64,000 bases of DNA from Tepidicaulis marinus. GTDB lineage: Bacteria > Pseudomonadota > Alphaproteobacteria > Parvibaculales > Parvibaculaceae. A program made the translations under genes and the position numbers. Positions within the stretch are counted from its first letter, which is position 1. Each line of letters starts with the position of its first letter. The stretch covers positions 1 through 64,000 of the forward strand of contig NZ_BBIO01000001.1 of NCBI RefSeq assembly GCF_000739695.1. Reading direction: 5' to 3'. The notes beneath the pieces are model-generated. The model was given only the letters and a program-made list of their open reading frames with translations. It ran no database searches and had not been told where the DNA came from. Below are positions 41,346-49,806 of the stretch, piece after piece.

Positions 41346-42551
41346 TCACGCGCCGAGTTTCAGCCTATTGGCGATATTGTTCTTTTGCATGTTGGACGAG
41401 CCGCCGACGATAGGCAGGCTCTTGGCATCGCGCAGATAGCGCTCAAGATCCATATCGTCCGAAAGCCCGTACGCGCCGACGACGCGGATGGCCTGCTCGC
41501 TCACCTCCGCCGCGCCTTCACAGCAGAAAAGTTTCGCCATCGAGGTTTCCACGGAGCAGGGCCGGTTGTTATTCGCCAGCCAGGCAGCGTGATAAAGCAT
41601 GTGGCGCATCGCCTGCACTTTCGTGCGCGCCTCTGCAAGGCTGTGGCGGATCGCCTGGTGATGGGCGATGGGCTTGCCGAATTGCACGCGCTCTTCGGCA
41701 TAGGTCCAGGCATCGGCAAGGGCCGCTTCCGCCAGGCCCAAAGCGCAGGCGGAAAGCTCGAGCTTTTCCACTTCCAGCGCGCGGCCAGCAAGCTGGCCCC
41801 AGCCTTTGTTCCACTTCTCCGGCCCGCCCAGAATATTGGCGGCGGGCACGCGCACATTCTCCAGGATGACATCCTTGGTTTCCACGCCGCGAATGCCGAG
41901 ATGGCCGAGCGGGGTGATCGTCAGGCCCGCCGCATCCGCCGGCACCAGCACGATGGAGAGGTTCTTGTATTTTTCCTCGCGCGGGCCGGAACGGGCGAGG
42001 CAGAAAATATAATCGGCAATATGGGCGCCCGTGCACCAGCGCTTGGCGCCATTGAGGACGATCTCATCGCCTTCACGCGCGGCCGTAGTTTCCACTGTCG
42101 CCAGATCGCCGCCCACATTAGGCTCGGAAAGCCCGTAAGCGAACATCAGCTTACCGGCGGCGACTTTCGGCAGCAGAGTTTCTTTCTGTTCCTCGCTTGC
42201 CGATTCGCCCAGATTCATCCCCGCATAACAAACGGCCATGATGTAAGGGCAGGCAAGCGCAACGGAGCGCTTGGCGATTTCCTCAATCACCGCCATGGTG
42301 GCGTAGATATCCACCCCCGCGCCGCCATAGCGCTCCTCCGTCGTAAGACCCATCATGCCGAGGGCGGCGAACTTGTCGAACACCTCGCGCGGGAAAATAT
42401 TGCCCCGGTCCCATTCGCGCGCCTTGGCACGGGGCATATGCTCCGCAACGAAGCGGCGCGTTTGATCGCGCAGCATGCGCACATGTTCCGGTTCGTCGAA
42501 ATTCATCGCATCGCTCATCGCACCGTTTCCGCTTTCCATATCCATGCTCAA
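41346..42551 (-). CDS. Acyl-CoA dehydrogenase
   Basis: A 401-residue FAD enzyme that forms an alpha,beta double bond in acyl-CoA. The signature YGLSEPNVGGDLATVETTA (about residue 135) binds FAD and substrate, and the C-terminal signature is AIRVVGAYGLSDDMDLERYL and RDAKSLPIVGGSS. The length fits the family. Its ATG overlaps the crotonase gene by ATGA, so both are translated together. Chain length or substrate class is not evident. Confidence 0.9.
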   Translation of the reverse strand: MSMDMESGNGAMSDAMNFDEPEHVRMLRDQTRRFVAEHMPRAKAREWDRGNIFPREVFDKFAALGMMGLTTEERYGGAGVDIYATMAVIEEIAKRSVALACPYIMAVCYAGMNLGESASEEQKETLLPKVAAGKLMFAYGLSEPNVGGDLATVETTAAREGDEIVLNGAKRWCTGAHIADYIFCLARSGPREEKYKNLSIVLVPADAAGLTITPLGHLGIRGVETKDVILENVRVPAANILGGPEKWNKGWGQLAGRALEVEKLELSACALGLAEAALADAWTYAEERVQFGKPIAHHQAIRHSLAEARTKVQAMRHMLYHAAWLANNNRPCSVETSMAKLFCCEGAAEVSEQAIRVVGAYGLSDDMDLERYLRDAKSLPIVGGSSNMQKNNIANRLKLGA

Positions 42552-43354
42552 TGCCCTGTAAATTTCGGCACGCGTTTTTCGAGGAAAGCGCGCACGGCTT
42601 CACGGTGATCGTCCGTCGCGAATGTATTCATCTCATAGGCGATGGACGTATCGAGAATGGAATGGGCAAGCTGTTTGAGCCCGATATTGACGGAGACTTT
42701 CGTATATTTGATCGCTTGAATGGCACCATGCGCAAGGCGCTTGGCGAAGGACAGCGCCGCCTCATCGAGTGCCTCATCCGCCACGACGTGATTGATCAGG
42801 CCGATCCGCTCCGCCTCGGCGGCGGGCACCGGATCGCCCGTCATCAAATATTCCTTGGCCTTGGCATAGCCGCAAAGCTGCGGCCAGATGATCGCCCCGC
42901 CATCACCGGCCACAATGCCGACACGCACATGGGGATCGGCGAATTTCGCGTTCTCGCTCGCATAGATCACATCGCACATCAAAGCGATGGTGGCCCCAAG
43001 GCCGACGGCGGGCCCGCGCACGGCAGCGATCAGCGGTTTTTCCAGATCGAGCAAAGAAAAGATGATGCGTTTGGCTTCCATGGGATCCGGGCCCTTACCG
43101 CCCGTCTCATAGGTATGCTTCATCCAGTTCAGATCGCCGCCTGCGCAAAAGGCGGGGCCTTCACCGGTCAGCAACACCACATCCGAGCGCGGATCGTCCG
43201 CCGCATCGAGAAAGATCGTGGAAAGCTCGCGGTGCAAGAGCTCATCCACCGCGTTCATAAGCTTCGGATTGGATAGCGACAGCACCAGGATACGTCCCTC
43301 GTGATGCGCTTTGATGCGTTCATAGCGGCTGAAATCCGGCGCGTCGTGAGCCAT
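42548..43354 (-). CDS. Enoyl-CoA hydratase-like protein lacking both catalytic Glu
   Basis: A 268-residue crotonase-fold protein. The oxyanion-hole blocks are GEGPAFCAGGDLNWM and GPAVGLGATIALMCD. With rat crotonase numbering, Glu144 is replaced by Thr and Glu164 by His (in KFADPHVRVG). A classic hydration reaction is therefore unlikely; isomerisation, C-C cleavage or another CoA-enolate reaction is possible. GGGAGGAG precedes ATG 43354. It is the first gene of the operon behind the palindrome at 43395-43415. Confidence 0.82.
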   Translation of the reverse strand: MAHDAPDFSRYERIKAHHEGRILVLSLSNPKLMNAVDELLHRELSTIFLDAADDPRSDVVLLTGEGPAFCAGGDLNWMKHTYETGGKGPDPMEAKRIIFSLLDLEKPLIAAVRGPAVGLGATIALMCDVIYASENAKFADPHVRVGIVAGDGGAIIWPQLCGYAKAKEYLMTGDPVPAAEAERIGLINHVVADEALDEAALSFAKRLAHGAIQAIKYTKVSVNIGLKQLAHSILDTSIAYEMNTFATDDHREAVRAFLEKRVPKFTGH

Positions 43355-43394
43355 GCCCTCTCCTCCCTTGGGCCGGACTGTTACCGGCTCATTT

Positions 43395-43415
43395 TTAGTT
43401 AGTGTCACGAACTAA
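43395..43415. promoter_or_regulatory. 21-bp palindrome upstream of the crotonase operon
   Basis: TTAGTTAGTG (43395-43404) and CACGAACTAA (43406-43415) are inverted arms with one mismatch around a single base. It is 41 bases upstream of the ATG at 43354. The shape suits a TetR-type operator. It differs from the palindrome at the TetR gene at 40021, so a different regulator probably binds. Confidence 0.65.
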
Positions 43416-43500
43416 ATTCATCTTGTAAAGGCGCATTTGCGTTCACCCGCCGCGCAGCGCCTGACAGAAGGCTCGGACGGACGGCGCGCGATTACAAATA

Positions 43501-43529
43501 AAAACCCCGGCCGCCGGGGCCGGGGTTTT
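43501..43529. terminator. Rho-independent terminator between operons
   Basis: AAAACCCCGGCC and GGCCGGGGTTTT are perfect 12-base arms around a 5-base loop (GCCGG). T or A runs lie at both sides, so it can work in both directions. It ends the YCF48-like gene on the minus strand. Confidence 0.85.
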
Positions 43530-43565
43530 CAAAATAACACGTGCCCGCAGGCTGAGCCCGGAAGC

Positions 43566-44657
43566 TTAGCTCGAGACATCGTCCTGGGAGACGGCATCTT
43601 CCGCATTATCCGGCATGATCTTCACACCCGGCACGCCGAAAATGACGATCTTGCCCTCCGGCCCGTCCGCCACCGCATTATACCCCTCGCGGTCGCGGCG
43701 GGAGGTGGTCAGGAACGACTCGCCGCCATCGGAAGAATAGGCAACGGCGCCGTTGAGGCCGACCAGGATGATGTCGCCATTATCCAGCTGCACGCCGCCG
43801 CCGAAGGATTTCTTCGTACCCGTCGGCACTTTCGTCCAGGTCTCGCCGCCGTCCACCGTGCGGTAGACATTGCCGCGCATGCCATAGACCAACACCGAGC
43901 CGTCGGCCAGGCCGATGCCGCTCCAGAAAGAGCCTTCATAAGGCGTCTTGATGGCCTGGAAGCTTTCGCCATCGTCGGTGGAGCGGAAGACATTGCCGAA
44001 TTCCGCCGCGATATAGATCGTGCCGTCTTTCGCTTCGAAAATATCGTTCAGGTGATAATCATATTCACCGCCATCGACGATATCGGTCTGCTCCCAGGTT
44101 TCCCCGCCATCATTGGTTTCCAGCACCAGCGAAAAAGCGCCGATCGCAAAACCGTGCTGGGGCGTATCGAAATAAAGCCCGAAGATCGGCGTTTCCGCTT
44201 CGAAATCGTGATAGACGCGCTCCCACGTTACCCCGCCATCTTCCGTCTTGATGATGGTGGTGTCATGCCCGCCCGCAAAGCCGACCTTGTCGCTGGGAAA
44301 AGCCACGGTCGTCAACGTCACCTGCGTGGGCACCGTTTCCGCCTGGGTCCAGCTCATCCCTTGGTCGTCGGAATAAATGACATGACCGAACTCGCCCACG
44401 GCCACGAGGCGGCCATTGGCGCGCACCACATCGAGAAGAAGATTGTCATCGGCCTGATCGGAGGGCGTGGCATATTTGATCGCATTGGGATCGAAGCCTT
44501 CGACATCCTCCAGCACCGTATAGTCTTTTGCAGCGCTCGCCGGAGACACCGCAAGAAGGCCGCTCAAAACCAGAGCGCCAATGCCGCTTGTCATCACGCG
44601 CGCCATACGACCGAAAAAATGGCGGCCGGAAAAATGATGGATCGTACCAGTCAACAT
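43566..44657 (-). CDS. YCF48-like beta-propeller protein (Asp-box repeats)
   Basis: A 363-residue exported protein. Six Asp-box motifs are visible (SDDQGMSW, TEDGGVTW, TNDGGETW, STDDGESF, TVDGGETW, SSDGGESF), each one blade of a propeller. This is the YCF48/BNR group, common beside DUF1302, DUF1329 and MMPL-type exporters. The signal peptide follows ATG 44606 (MARVMTSGIGALVLSGLLAV); the ATG at 44657 is also open and neither has a clear ribosome site. It probably scaffolds the envelope lipid- or substrate-export machinery. Confidence 0.85.
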   Translation of the reverse strand: MLTGTIHHFSGRHFFGRMARVMTSGIGALVLSGLLAVSPASAAKDYTVLEDVEGFDPNAIKYATPSDQADDNLLLDVVRANGRLVAVGEFGHVIYSDDQGMSWTQAETVPTQVTLTTVAFPSDKVGFAGGHDTTIIKTEDGGVTWERVYHDFEAETPIFGLYFDTPQHGFAIGAFSLVLETNDGGETWEQTDIVDGGEYDYHLNDIFEAKDGTIYIAAEFGNVFRSTDDGESFQAIKTPYEGSFWSGIGLADGSVLVYGMRGNVYRTVDGGETWTKVPTGTKKSFGGGVQLDNGDIILVGLNGAVAYSSDGGESFLTTSRRDREGYNAVADGPEGKIVIFGVPGVKIMPDNAEDAVSQDDVSS

Positions 44658-44818
44658 CTATGTCACTCAGTTTGCGGAGACAGCCTGACTATTGTTATTC
44701 GCACCCTCTCCCGGTCCCGCCGGTCGGCTTTGCGTCAGATCAGCCTCGGTCCACTCCCCAGGAGGCGGGATGCGCCCCCAAATGATTGCTCTTAAAAAGC
44801 GATTGTTTTTAAACACGT

Positions 44819-44853
44819 CGGGCCGGCCGCGGGGAAACCCGGCGGCCGGCCCG
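44819..44853. terminator. Hairpin terminator after DUF1329 gene
   Basis: CGGGCCGGCCGC (44819-44830) pairs perfectly with GCGGCCGGCCCG (44842-44853). It lies 19 bases beyond the DUF1329 stop; TTTAAAAA follows on the minus strand. A terminator is likely, though some transcript may read into the YCF48-like gene. Confidence 0.65.
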
Positions 44854-44872
44854 AGGCATCATACTGCTTTTA

Positions 44873-46258
44873 TCAGCGAACGCCAAGCTGGCGGATAGCG
44901 GCCGGCGTATACCGGTTCACATCCAGCTCATCAGCCCCATAGTTAATGGGCTGGCCTTCGTTCTGCATGGCAAGGGCGAGGTAGCGGCCAGCCTGCAGGT
45001 CATAGACGATTTCCGCGCCTTTGTTGCAGAGCGGCTCGCCGTAATCCTGGCGGCCATGCAGCTCCTGAACGCGCCAGAGCTCGCCGCGGCCGTCATAAAG
45101 TTCCGCACCCGTAATGGTCCAGCTGTCCTCATCGAGGTGAGTCACACGGCGCGAATAGACGTGGCGGGTGCCGCTTTTCAGGTTGGCCTCGATGCTCCAT
45201 ACCCGGTGCAGCTCATAACGGACATGGTCCTGATTGAGGTGCAGGGGCTTGAGGTAATCGGCATAGGACGCAAGCGAAGCGTCATAGGCATTGGCCGCAA
45301 CGAATTTCGCGGACTTGCCGAGAACGGTCCAGTCATAGCGGTCCGGCGCGCCGTTATAGCCGTCGAAGCTGTCCGAAGTGGACAGGCCGTCGGAGTTGGT
45401 GCCCGGGTTGTCATAGGCAATGTTCGGCGCGCGGCGCACACGGCGGGTACCCGGCGAATATTGCCAGGCTTTGCGGTCTTCAAGGGCACGGTTCAGCGTT
45501 TCGTGCACCAGGATCACGCTGCCGGCGGAGCGGGCGGGCGCCACGGTGTTGGCGATGTAGTAGAGCGAGATATTGTTCAGCTCTTCCGCGCGTTTTTTGC
45601 TCGGGTCCGACCATTGCAGAATGGCTTCATCCTGCACGGTCTGCAGCTCATATTCGCCCGAACGGGTGACCGGGGCCGCGGTGAACTCGCGCGTCAGTTT
45701 GAAGGCGCGGTAACGCAGCGTGTGGTTCCAGATCACTTCCAGCGCGTTGTTGGGGATCGGGAAGGGAAAGCCCATGATCCCCTCGGACACACCATTGCCG
45801 CCCGGCGTCAGCTCGGCGACCTGGGCATTGCGCTTCGTCGCTTCATAGACGAATTCCGGATACGCGCAGGAACGGCGGGTCTGATAGACCTTCATCTTAT
45901 AGGACGGATAGGTCTCAAGCAGCGCCTTATAGCCATCGGTGAGCTGGCCCTCGAACTGGCCCATATTCCCCTGGCTGATTTCCACTTTGACGGCATCGCC
46001 CTTGAACGGGTTCGGCAGCAGCTTATCGGCGGAATATTCGCCTTTCACGCTGTCAGGCACACCGGTCAGGCCGCCGGTCCAGGCCGGGATATCCCCGCCA
46101 TTGCCCGCCTTTTCGGCGCCAACCGGCGTCAGATCGCCGCCGAGGCGGCCCACTTGCGCGTCCGGCACCTTGGCCAGCGCGCCGCCCATCGATAGGGCAC
46201 TCACAAAAAAAGTACCGGCCAAAAGCGCCGGCACCGAAACACTTGTCTTACGCGTCAC
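44873..46258 (-). CDS. DUF1329 envelope protein
   Basis: A 461-residue exported protein. I place the start at GTG 46258, because GAGGGAAC lies 8 bases upstream and a normal signal peptide begins there (MTRKTSVSVPALLAGTFFVS); an ATG at 46276 is also open. The body has the DUF1329 pattern including GEYELQTVQDEAILQW and GTRHVYSRRVTHLDEDSW. The fold is thought to resemble lipoprotein carriers such as LolA/LolB. It accompanies DUF1302 and MMPL-type exporters in many catabolic clusters. Substrate unknown. Confidence 0.88.
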   Translation of the reverse strand: MTRKTSVSVPALLAGTFFVSALSMGGALAKVPDAQVGRLGGDLTPVGAEKAGNGGDIPAWTGGLTGVPDSVKGEYSADKLLPNPFKGDAVKVEISQGNMGQFEGQLTDGYKALLETYPSYKMKVYQTRRSCAYPEFVYEATKRNAQVAELTPGGNGVSEGIMGFPFPIPNNALEVIWNHTLRYRAFKLTREFTAAPVTRSGEYELQTVQDEAILQWSDPSKKRAEELNNISLYYIANTVAPARSAGSVILVHETLNRALEDRKAWQYSPGTRRVRRAPNIAYDNPGTNSDGLSTSDSFDGYNGAPDRYDWTVLGKSAKFVAANAYDASLASYADYLKPLHLNQDHVRYELHRVWSIEANLKSGTRHVYSRRVTHLDEDSWTITGAELYDGRGELWRVQELHGRQDYGEPLCNKGAEIVYDLQAGRYLALAMQNEGQPINYGADELDVNRYTPAAIRQLGVR

Positions 46259-46312
46259 GGTTTGTTCCCTCCACATGTGCCTGTGAAACCAGGCCCCTCT
46301 TTGCATAGCAAA

Positions 46313-46338
46313 GGGCCCGGCAGTTTCCCGCCGGGCCC
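46313..46338. terminator. GC-rich hairpin upstream of the DUF1329 gene
   Basis: GGGCCCGGC (46313-46321) and GCCGGGCCC (46330-46338) pair exactly around an 8-base loop. It follows the stop of the degraded DUF1302 end at 46362 and strongly resembles the hairpin at 46578-46605 after the intact DUF1302 gene. It could be the leftover terminator of the lost copy, now acting ahead of DUF1329. Confidence 0.6.
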
Positions 46339-46361
46339 CGCTAAGTCACATCCTACTATGA

Positions 46362-46412
46362 TTAGAACGAGTAGGACAAGTTGACTGAAACAAAGATAAC
46401 ATACAGAACGTT
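46362..46412 (-). pseudogene. 3' remnant of a second DUF1302 gene
   Basis: Read on the minus strand, the last codons before TAA at 46362-46364 encode NVLYVIFVSVNLSYSF, the strand pattern and terminal Phe of an outer-membrane DUF1302 barrel; the intact copy ends FATFNVSYAF. A TAG lies a few codons upstream in the same frame and the rest of the gene is missing. The remnant is followed by a hairpin like the one after the intact gene. This suggests a tandem copy lost by deletion or recombination. Confidence 0.6.
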
Positions 46413-46577
46413 TGGGACTGTTATGTTTGACGGCTACTGACTGAGGTGGTCCTAGGAAATCGGACAGGGGGCTCAGGTCAGTTGGGGCTCCGGTCAGGAG
46501 CAGATCAGAAAGTATTAACCCACGGAGCTGTGGCATGACAAGAAGAGCGAAAGATTCTGAACGGTACCGATAAACCA

Positions 46578-46605
46578 AAAGCCCGGCGGTTTCCCGCCAG
46601 GCTTT
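46578..46605. terminator. Terminator after the DUF1302 gene
   Basis: AAAGCC-GGCGG and CCGCC-GGCTTT arms pair with one internal mismatch around TTTC. TTTTT-type runs flank it on both sides. It lies 56 bases beyond the DUF1302 stop on the minus strand. Confidence 0.75.
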
Positions 46606-46660
46606 AAAAAGTACTTCTAAACCGGTCGTCCAGCGACCCGTCGTATGAATCCGTTAAGGA

Positions 46661-48679
46661 TTAGAACGCATAAGAAACGTTGAAGGTTGCGAAGTCCTTA
46701 TCATAGGAATAGTTATTAAACTTGTTACCAAAACTATTCGTATACCGGATTTCCGCCCGCCAAGAGTTCTGATAACTGGCAGAGACTCCTAAGGAAACTG
46801 TCTTCCTGCCTTCGACAAAGCCTGGGCCAACTGGCCCCGCTGAGAAACCGCTCACATCATGCGCAAATTGGATCGACGGCGTGACGGTCCACGGAATGCC
46901 GAACGCATTATTGTAATCTAATGCTCCCACAAGCCGGTAACCCCAAGACGTAGAGGTGGCATAGTGGCCGTCTAACCCTTGCCCCAAAAAATTGGAAACA
47001 AGAGGATTCGCATGGCCGGCACCAGAACGCGGAATAGAGAAACGCTCATTGTCATCGGACTGATCTGGTAGATACTGGAACCCGACATTTGCCAGCAACA
47101 CCATCAAATCCGCTCCCGAAAAATCCACAATCGGCTCAGATGCAGTGAGTGTGCTAAGCGTGTGAATTTGGCCTGTAACCACATTCGCCCGCTTGAAACC
47201 TGGGATTTCACCGGAATTGGTAAGCGAACTCCATTGTGTCAACAAAGGAGTTGCGTTTTGTGTACCTAAGAACGTAACCAAATCGTTAATCGTCGCTCCG
47301 GGCGTTGCACCAACAAATGCCGCCGCCTGTCCTGCAAGCGAACGATCGAGATCGTTAGCATTAACTTCAACATCATTAATCTGGAAAGGCATATTCGAAG
47401 AATAGGCGATTTCGCCGGCAAGCGCGGTTCCGCCCAGAAGATCTATCGACGTATTAAAGCTTGCGCCCCACATCTCAATGTCTTCGATGTAAGTGTTGCG
47501 GTATTCTTTAAAGGCCGCGCCATTCAACAAAATTCCGCCAACTACCGCTTCATTATTGATGCATGTGCTTGCAGGCGCCCCCCCATTTCCAACAATTCCT
47601 AAGCATGTCTGCCCCCAGTTTGGAGAACCCGGAACCTGACTTGCCGTAAATGTGCCGATCGGAAGTTTGTTGTGGAAATTCTGGAAATAGAAACCCAGAT
47701 CAGTGCCCTGGTTTAGCCACTCTGCATAATACCCCAGCTTCACCCCCCATTGCCCCTGATCACCAGCTTCAGTTCCGGCAGTCCGCGGAACCAGAAAACC
47801 TTGGGCATCGGCCTGTTGGGGAGTAAGGGGACCAAACGGAGTCAAAATGGATTCGGCAAATTCCACCCCGTTCATAATGTATGCACCCTCTTCACCAGCC
47901 CCATCTGAACCAGAGAAATAGGTGCCCACCGTATCAATTTTAGTGCGCTTGTAATCCCAAACATAATACGCAGCTAAGTTAAAGTTAGCAGGCAACCCAA
48001 GGCCAGCATAAAACGCAGGCTGCGGCAACACGGCTTCTTTCAATTCCGCCCCTGGCGTGCGAAGCGCCGTTACGTCAAAGGACAGGTTAGAATTGATACC
48101 GCCCTGAATGAAAAGGCTTTCCCCCCAATTGATCACTTGGTTACCAACACGCACATTAAGCGGCAGATTATTGCCCACATTAAAATTGCCGTAAACGAAC
48201 GCATCAAGCAGTTTGAAATCTCGCCCCGCACGGCTTTCTGGGCTCGAACCGCGAAGGCTATCATTCAGTGGACGGCGACCAAATCGAGTTGAATTTTGTC
48301 CCGCTTTTTCTGCGCCGATATAATCATAGAAGGCACTTGCGCGAACGAAGGCGCCATAATTGCGCCATCGCAAGTCAAAATCAGTCGTGATTTTCGCCGT
48401 AGCATTGATGAAATCGCCACGCTCGAAATTGACGTTGCCGTCGTCATCGTTTATTCCAAAAAAAGCGCCATTTGACGAACACCCGCCATTGGGCTCACTA
48501 ATAAACGTACAGTCCTGATCGTGAACGCGCACACCGAAACCAACCGAACCGACCGTATCGATGGCAAGATTGGCTTCTCCGAGTTCAAACTCGGCAGCTT
48601 GGCTAACTCCGCCGCCAAACGCCCCGACGGCAGTAAGTGAACAAACCGTAAGCAATAAACGCAGATTTCTTGTTGTCAT
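46661..48679 (-). CDS. DUF1302 outer-membrane beta-barrel protein
   Basis: A 672-residue exported protein with signal peptide (LLLTVCSLTAVGAFGGGVSQAA). The body has alternating strands typical of DUF1302 porin-like barrels and ends in Phe, the outer-membrane insertion signal. Motifs such as VRVGNQVINWGESLFIQGG and a late FGNKFNNYSYDKDFATFNV fit the family. AGGAGG lies 10 bases before the ATG. The base composition is visibly lower in GC than its neighbours, which may reflect transfer or relaxed surface-protein selection. Confidence 0.88.
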   Translation of the reverse strand: MTTRNLRLLLTVCSLTAVGAFGGGVSQAAEFELGEANLAIDTVGSVGFGVRVHDQDCTFISEPNGGCSSNGAFFGINDDDGNVNFERGDFINATAKITTDFDLRWRNYGAFVRASAFYDYIGAEKAGQNSTRFGRRPLNDSLRGSSPESRAGRDFKLLDAFVYGNFNVGNNLPLNVRVGNQVINWGESLFIQGGINSNLSFDVTALRTPGAELKEAVLPQPAFYAGLGLPANFNLAAYYVWDYKRTKIDTVGTYFSGSDGAGEEGAYIMNGVEFAESILTPFGPLTPQQADAQGFLVPRTAGTEAGDQGQWGVKLGYYAEWLNQGTDLGFYFQNFHNKLPIGTFTASQVPGSPNWGQTCLGIVGNGGAPASTCINNEAVVGGILLNGAAFKEYRNTYIEDIEMWGASFNTSIDLLGGTALAGEIAYSSNMPFQINDVEVNANDLDRSLAGQAAAFVGATPGATINDLVTFLGTQNATPLLTQWSSLTNSGEIPGFKRANVVTGQIHTLSTLTASEPIVDFSGADLMVLLANVGFQYLPDQSDDNERFSIPRSGAGHANPLVSNFLGQGLDGHYATSTSWGYRLVGALDYNNAFGIPWTVTPSIQFAHDVSGFSAGPVGPGFVEGRKTVSLGVSASYQNSWRAEIRYTNSFGNKFNNYSYDKDFATFNVSYAF

Positions 48680-49037
48680 TGAGTGCGATCCTCCTCAATC
48701 CTCGATGCATTTAACGCACTGACGATGGCCGGAAAATATGGCGGTTATCTATGCCCCCTCGTAGACATGATTACCCTCGACCAGTCAGCATCCCTCAAAC
48801 GCTACCCCACCGGAAAAGCCCTAAGAAGTCAACAAGGATGCTCGGTTTTTAAACAAAGCTGCCGGACTTCGAGTCCCGTTATTGCAGAATTGACACAGTT
48901 CCGCGAAAGAATAATTTGTCCTAATTTAAAGAAAGGTAGACCAAATCTTTCTTAGCGGAACGCCACTTTCTTCGCACCTGCAAAAACGCTGAAACGGCGC
49001 CGCGGCGCGGAATCCCGCCGGGAACATCCCCGCCAAA
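48680..49037. other. Intergenic region with a nested inverted repeat
   Basis: No credible gene is seen; a plus-strand frame at 48683-48955 has no ribosome site or protein-like composition. GTTCCGC (48898-48904) and GCGGAAC (48955-48961) with the inner repeat AAGAAAG/CTTTCTT (48929-48935, 48947-48953) could end the TetR transcript or hold the DUF1302 promoter. The stretch 48900-48960 is AT-rich. Confidence 0.45.
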
Positions 49038-49640
49038 TCATGCCGAAAACGTATCGTCGAGATAAAGCTCGGCCACCCGCAGCGCCTCGGCTCTGAGCGC
49101 TTTGCGGCGGGCGGCATCATCGGCAAGAAGGCCCGTATCCGTCAGTATAGAGAGCATTGAAAGAAAGGTGATTTTGATCGCCTCCGCCCGCGCTGCGGGT
49201 AAGCGCAGGCCCGCCCGCACCAGCGCTTCGTCGAAGAGCCGGCCAAGCTGACTTTCCGGCTGCGTGATCTGCGGCCCATAGGGATGTGTGCGGATGAAGT
49301 GACTGAAAAGCGGGCGCAGCGCCGCCTCTTCTTCGAGCCCCTGCCAATAAGTCTCCAGCACCTCCCGCAGGATGCGCTGCCAGGAGGCGGAAGCCGGCAG
49401 CGCGCCAAGCCGGGCAAAGCATCGAGCGGTAATGCGGCCCGTCACCTCACTGTGCAATGCAGCAAGAAGATCGCCCGCGTCGTCGAAATATTGATAGACC
49501 GAGCCCACCGGCACGCCCGCCCGCTCCGCCACCCGCGTGGTGGTGACCGAATCAAGCCCTTCTTCTTCCAAAAGCGCGCGCGCCGCCGCCAGCATCTGCC
49601 GGACCCGCTCCCGGGCGCGTTTCTGTGTCGGCTGACGCAT
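49038..49640 (-). CDS. TetR-family regulator, divergent from the beta-helix/cytochrome pair
   Basis: A 200-residue repressor. The HTH is VTTTRVAERAGVPVGSVYQYF, preceded by a normal first helix (MLAAARALLEEEGLDS). The remainder is helical and may bind a hydrophobic ligand. The ATG at 49640 starts the family-like N-terminus; the frame is open to 49688. It is divergent from the gene at 49807 with about 165 bases between, so it probably regulates that pair. Confidence 0.86.
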   Translation of the reverse strand: MRQPTQKRARERVRQMLAAARALLEEEGLDSVTTTRVAERAGVPVGSVYQYFDDAGDLLAALHSEVTGRITARCFARLGALPASASWQRILREVLETYWQGLEEEAALRPLFSHFIRTHPYGPQITQPESQLGRLFDEALVRAGLRLPAARAEAIKITFLSMLSILTDTGLLADDAARRKALRAEALRVAELYLDDTFSA

Positions 49641-49806
49641 GGACACAAACTCCTGCGGAAACGGAAAACGGGTGAGGCAACATCCCAAAGTGAATATCCT
49701 TCATATTTTGATTGACGTCCAGCCATACACGGCAAAAGATAAGCCAAAACATGAATAAGTTTCGGAAAGCGGCCGCTATACAGGGCCGGAAGCTGGAGGA
49801 CCGCCC

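Noticed and set aside
46255-46578. Minus-strand 107-aa frame between DUF1302 and DUF1329 genes
   Set aside because: It runs through a hairpin and the DUF1302 remnant in a different frame and has no start signal.
48683-48955. Plus-strand 90-aa frame upstream of the DUF1302 gene
   Set aside because: No ribosome site, no recognisable motif, and it lies over the likely promoter of the DUF1302 gene.
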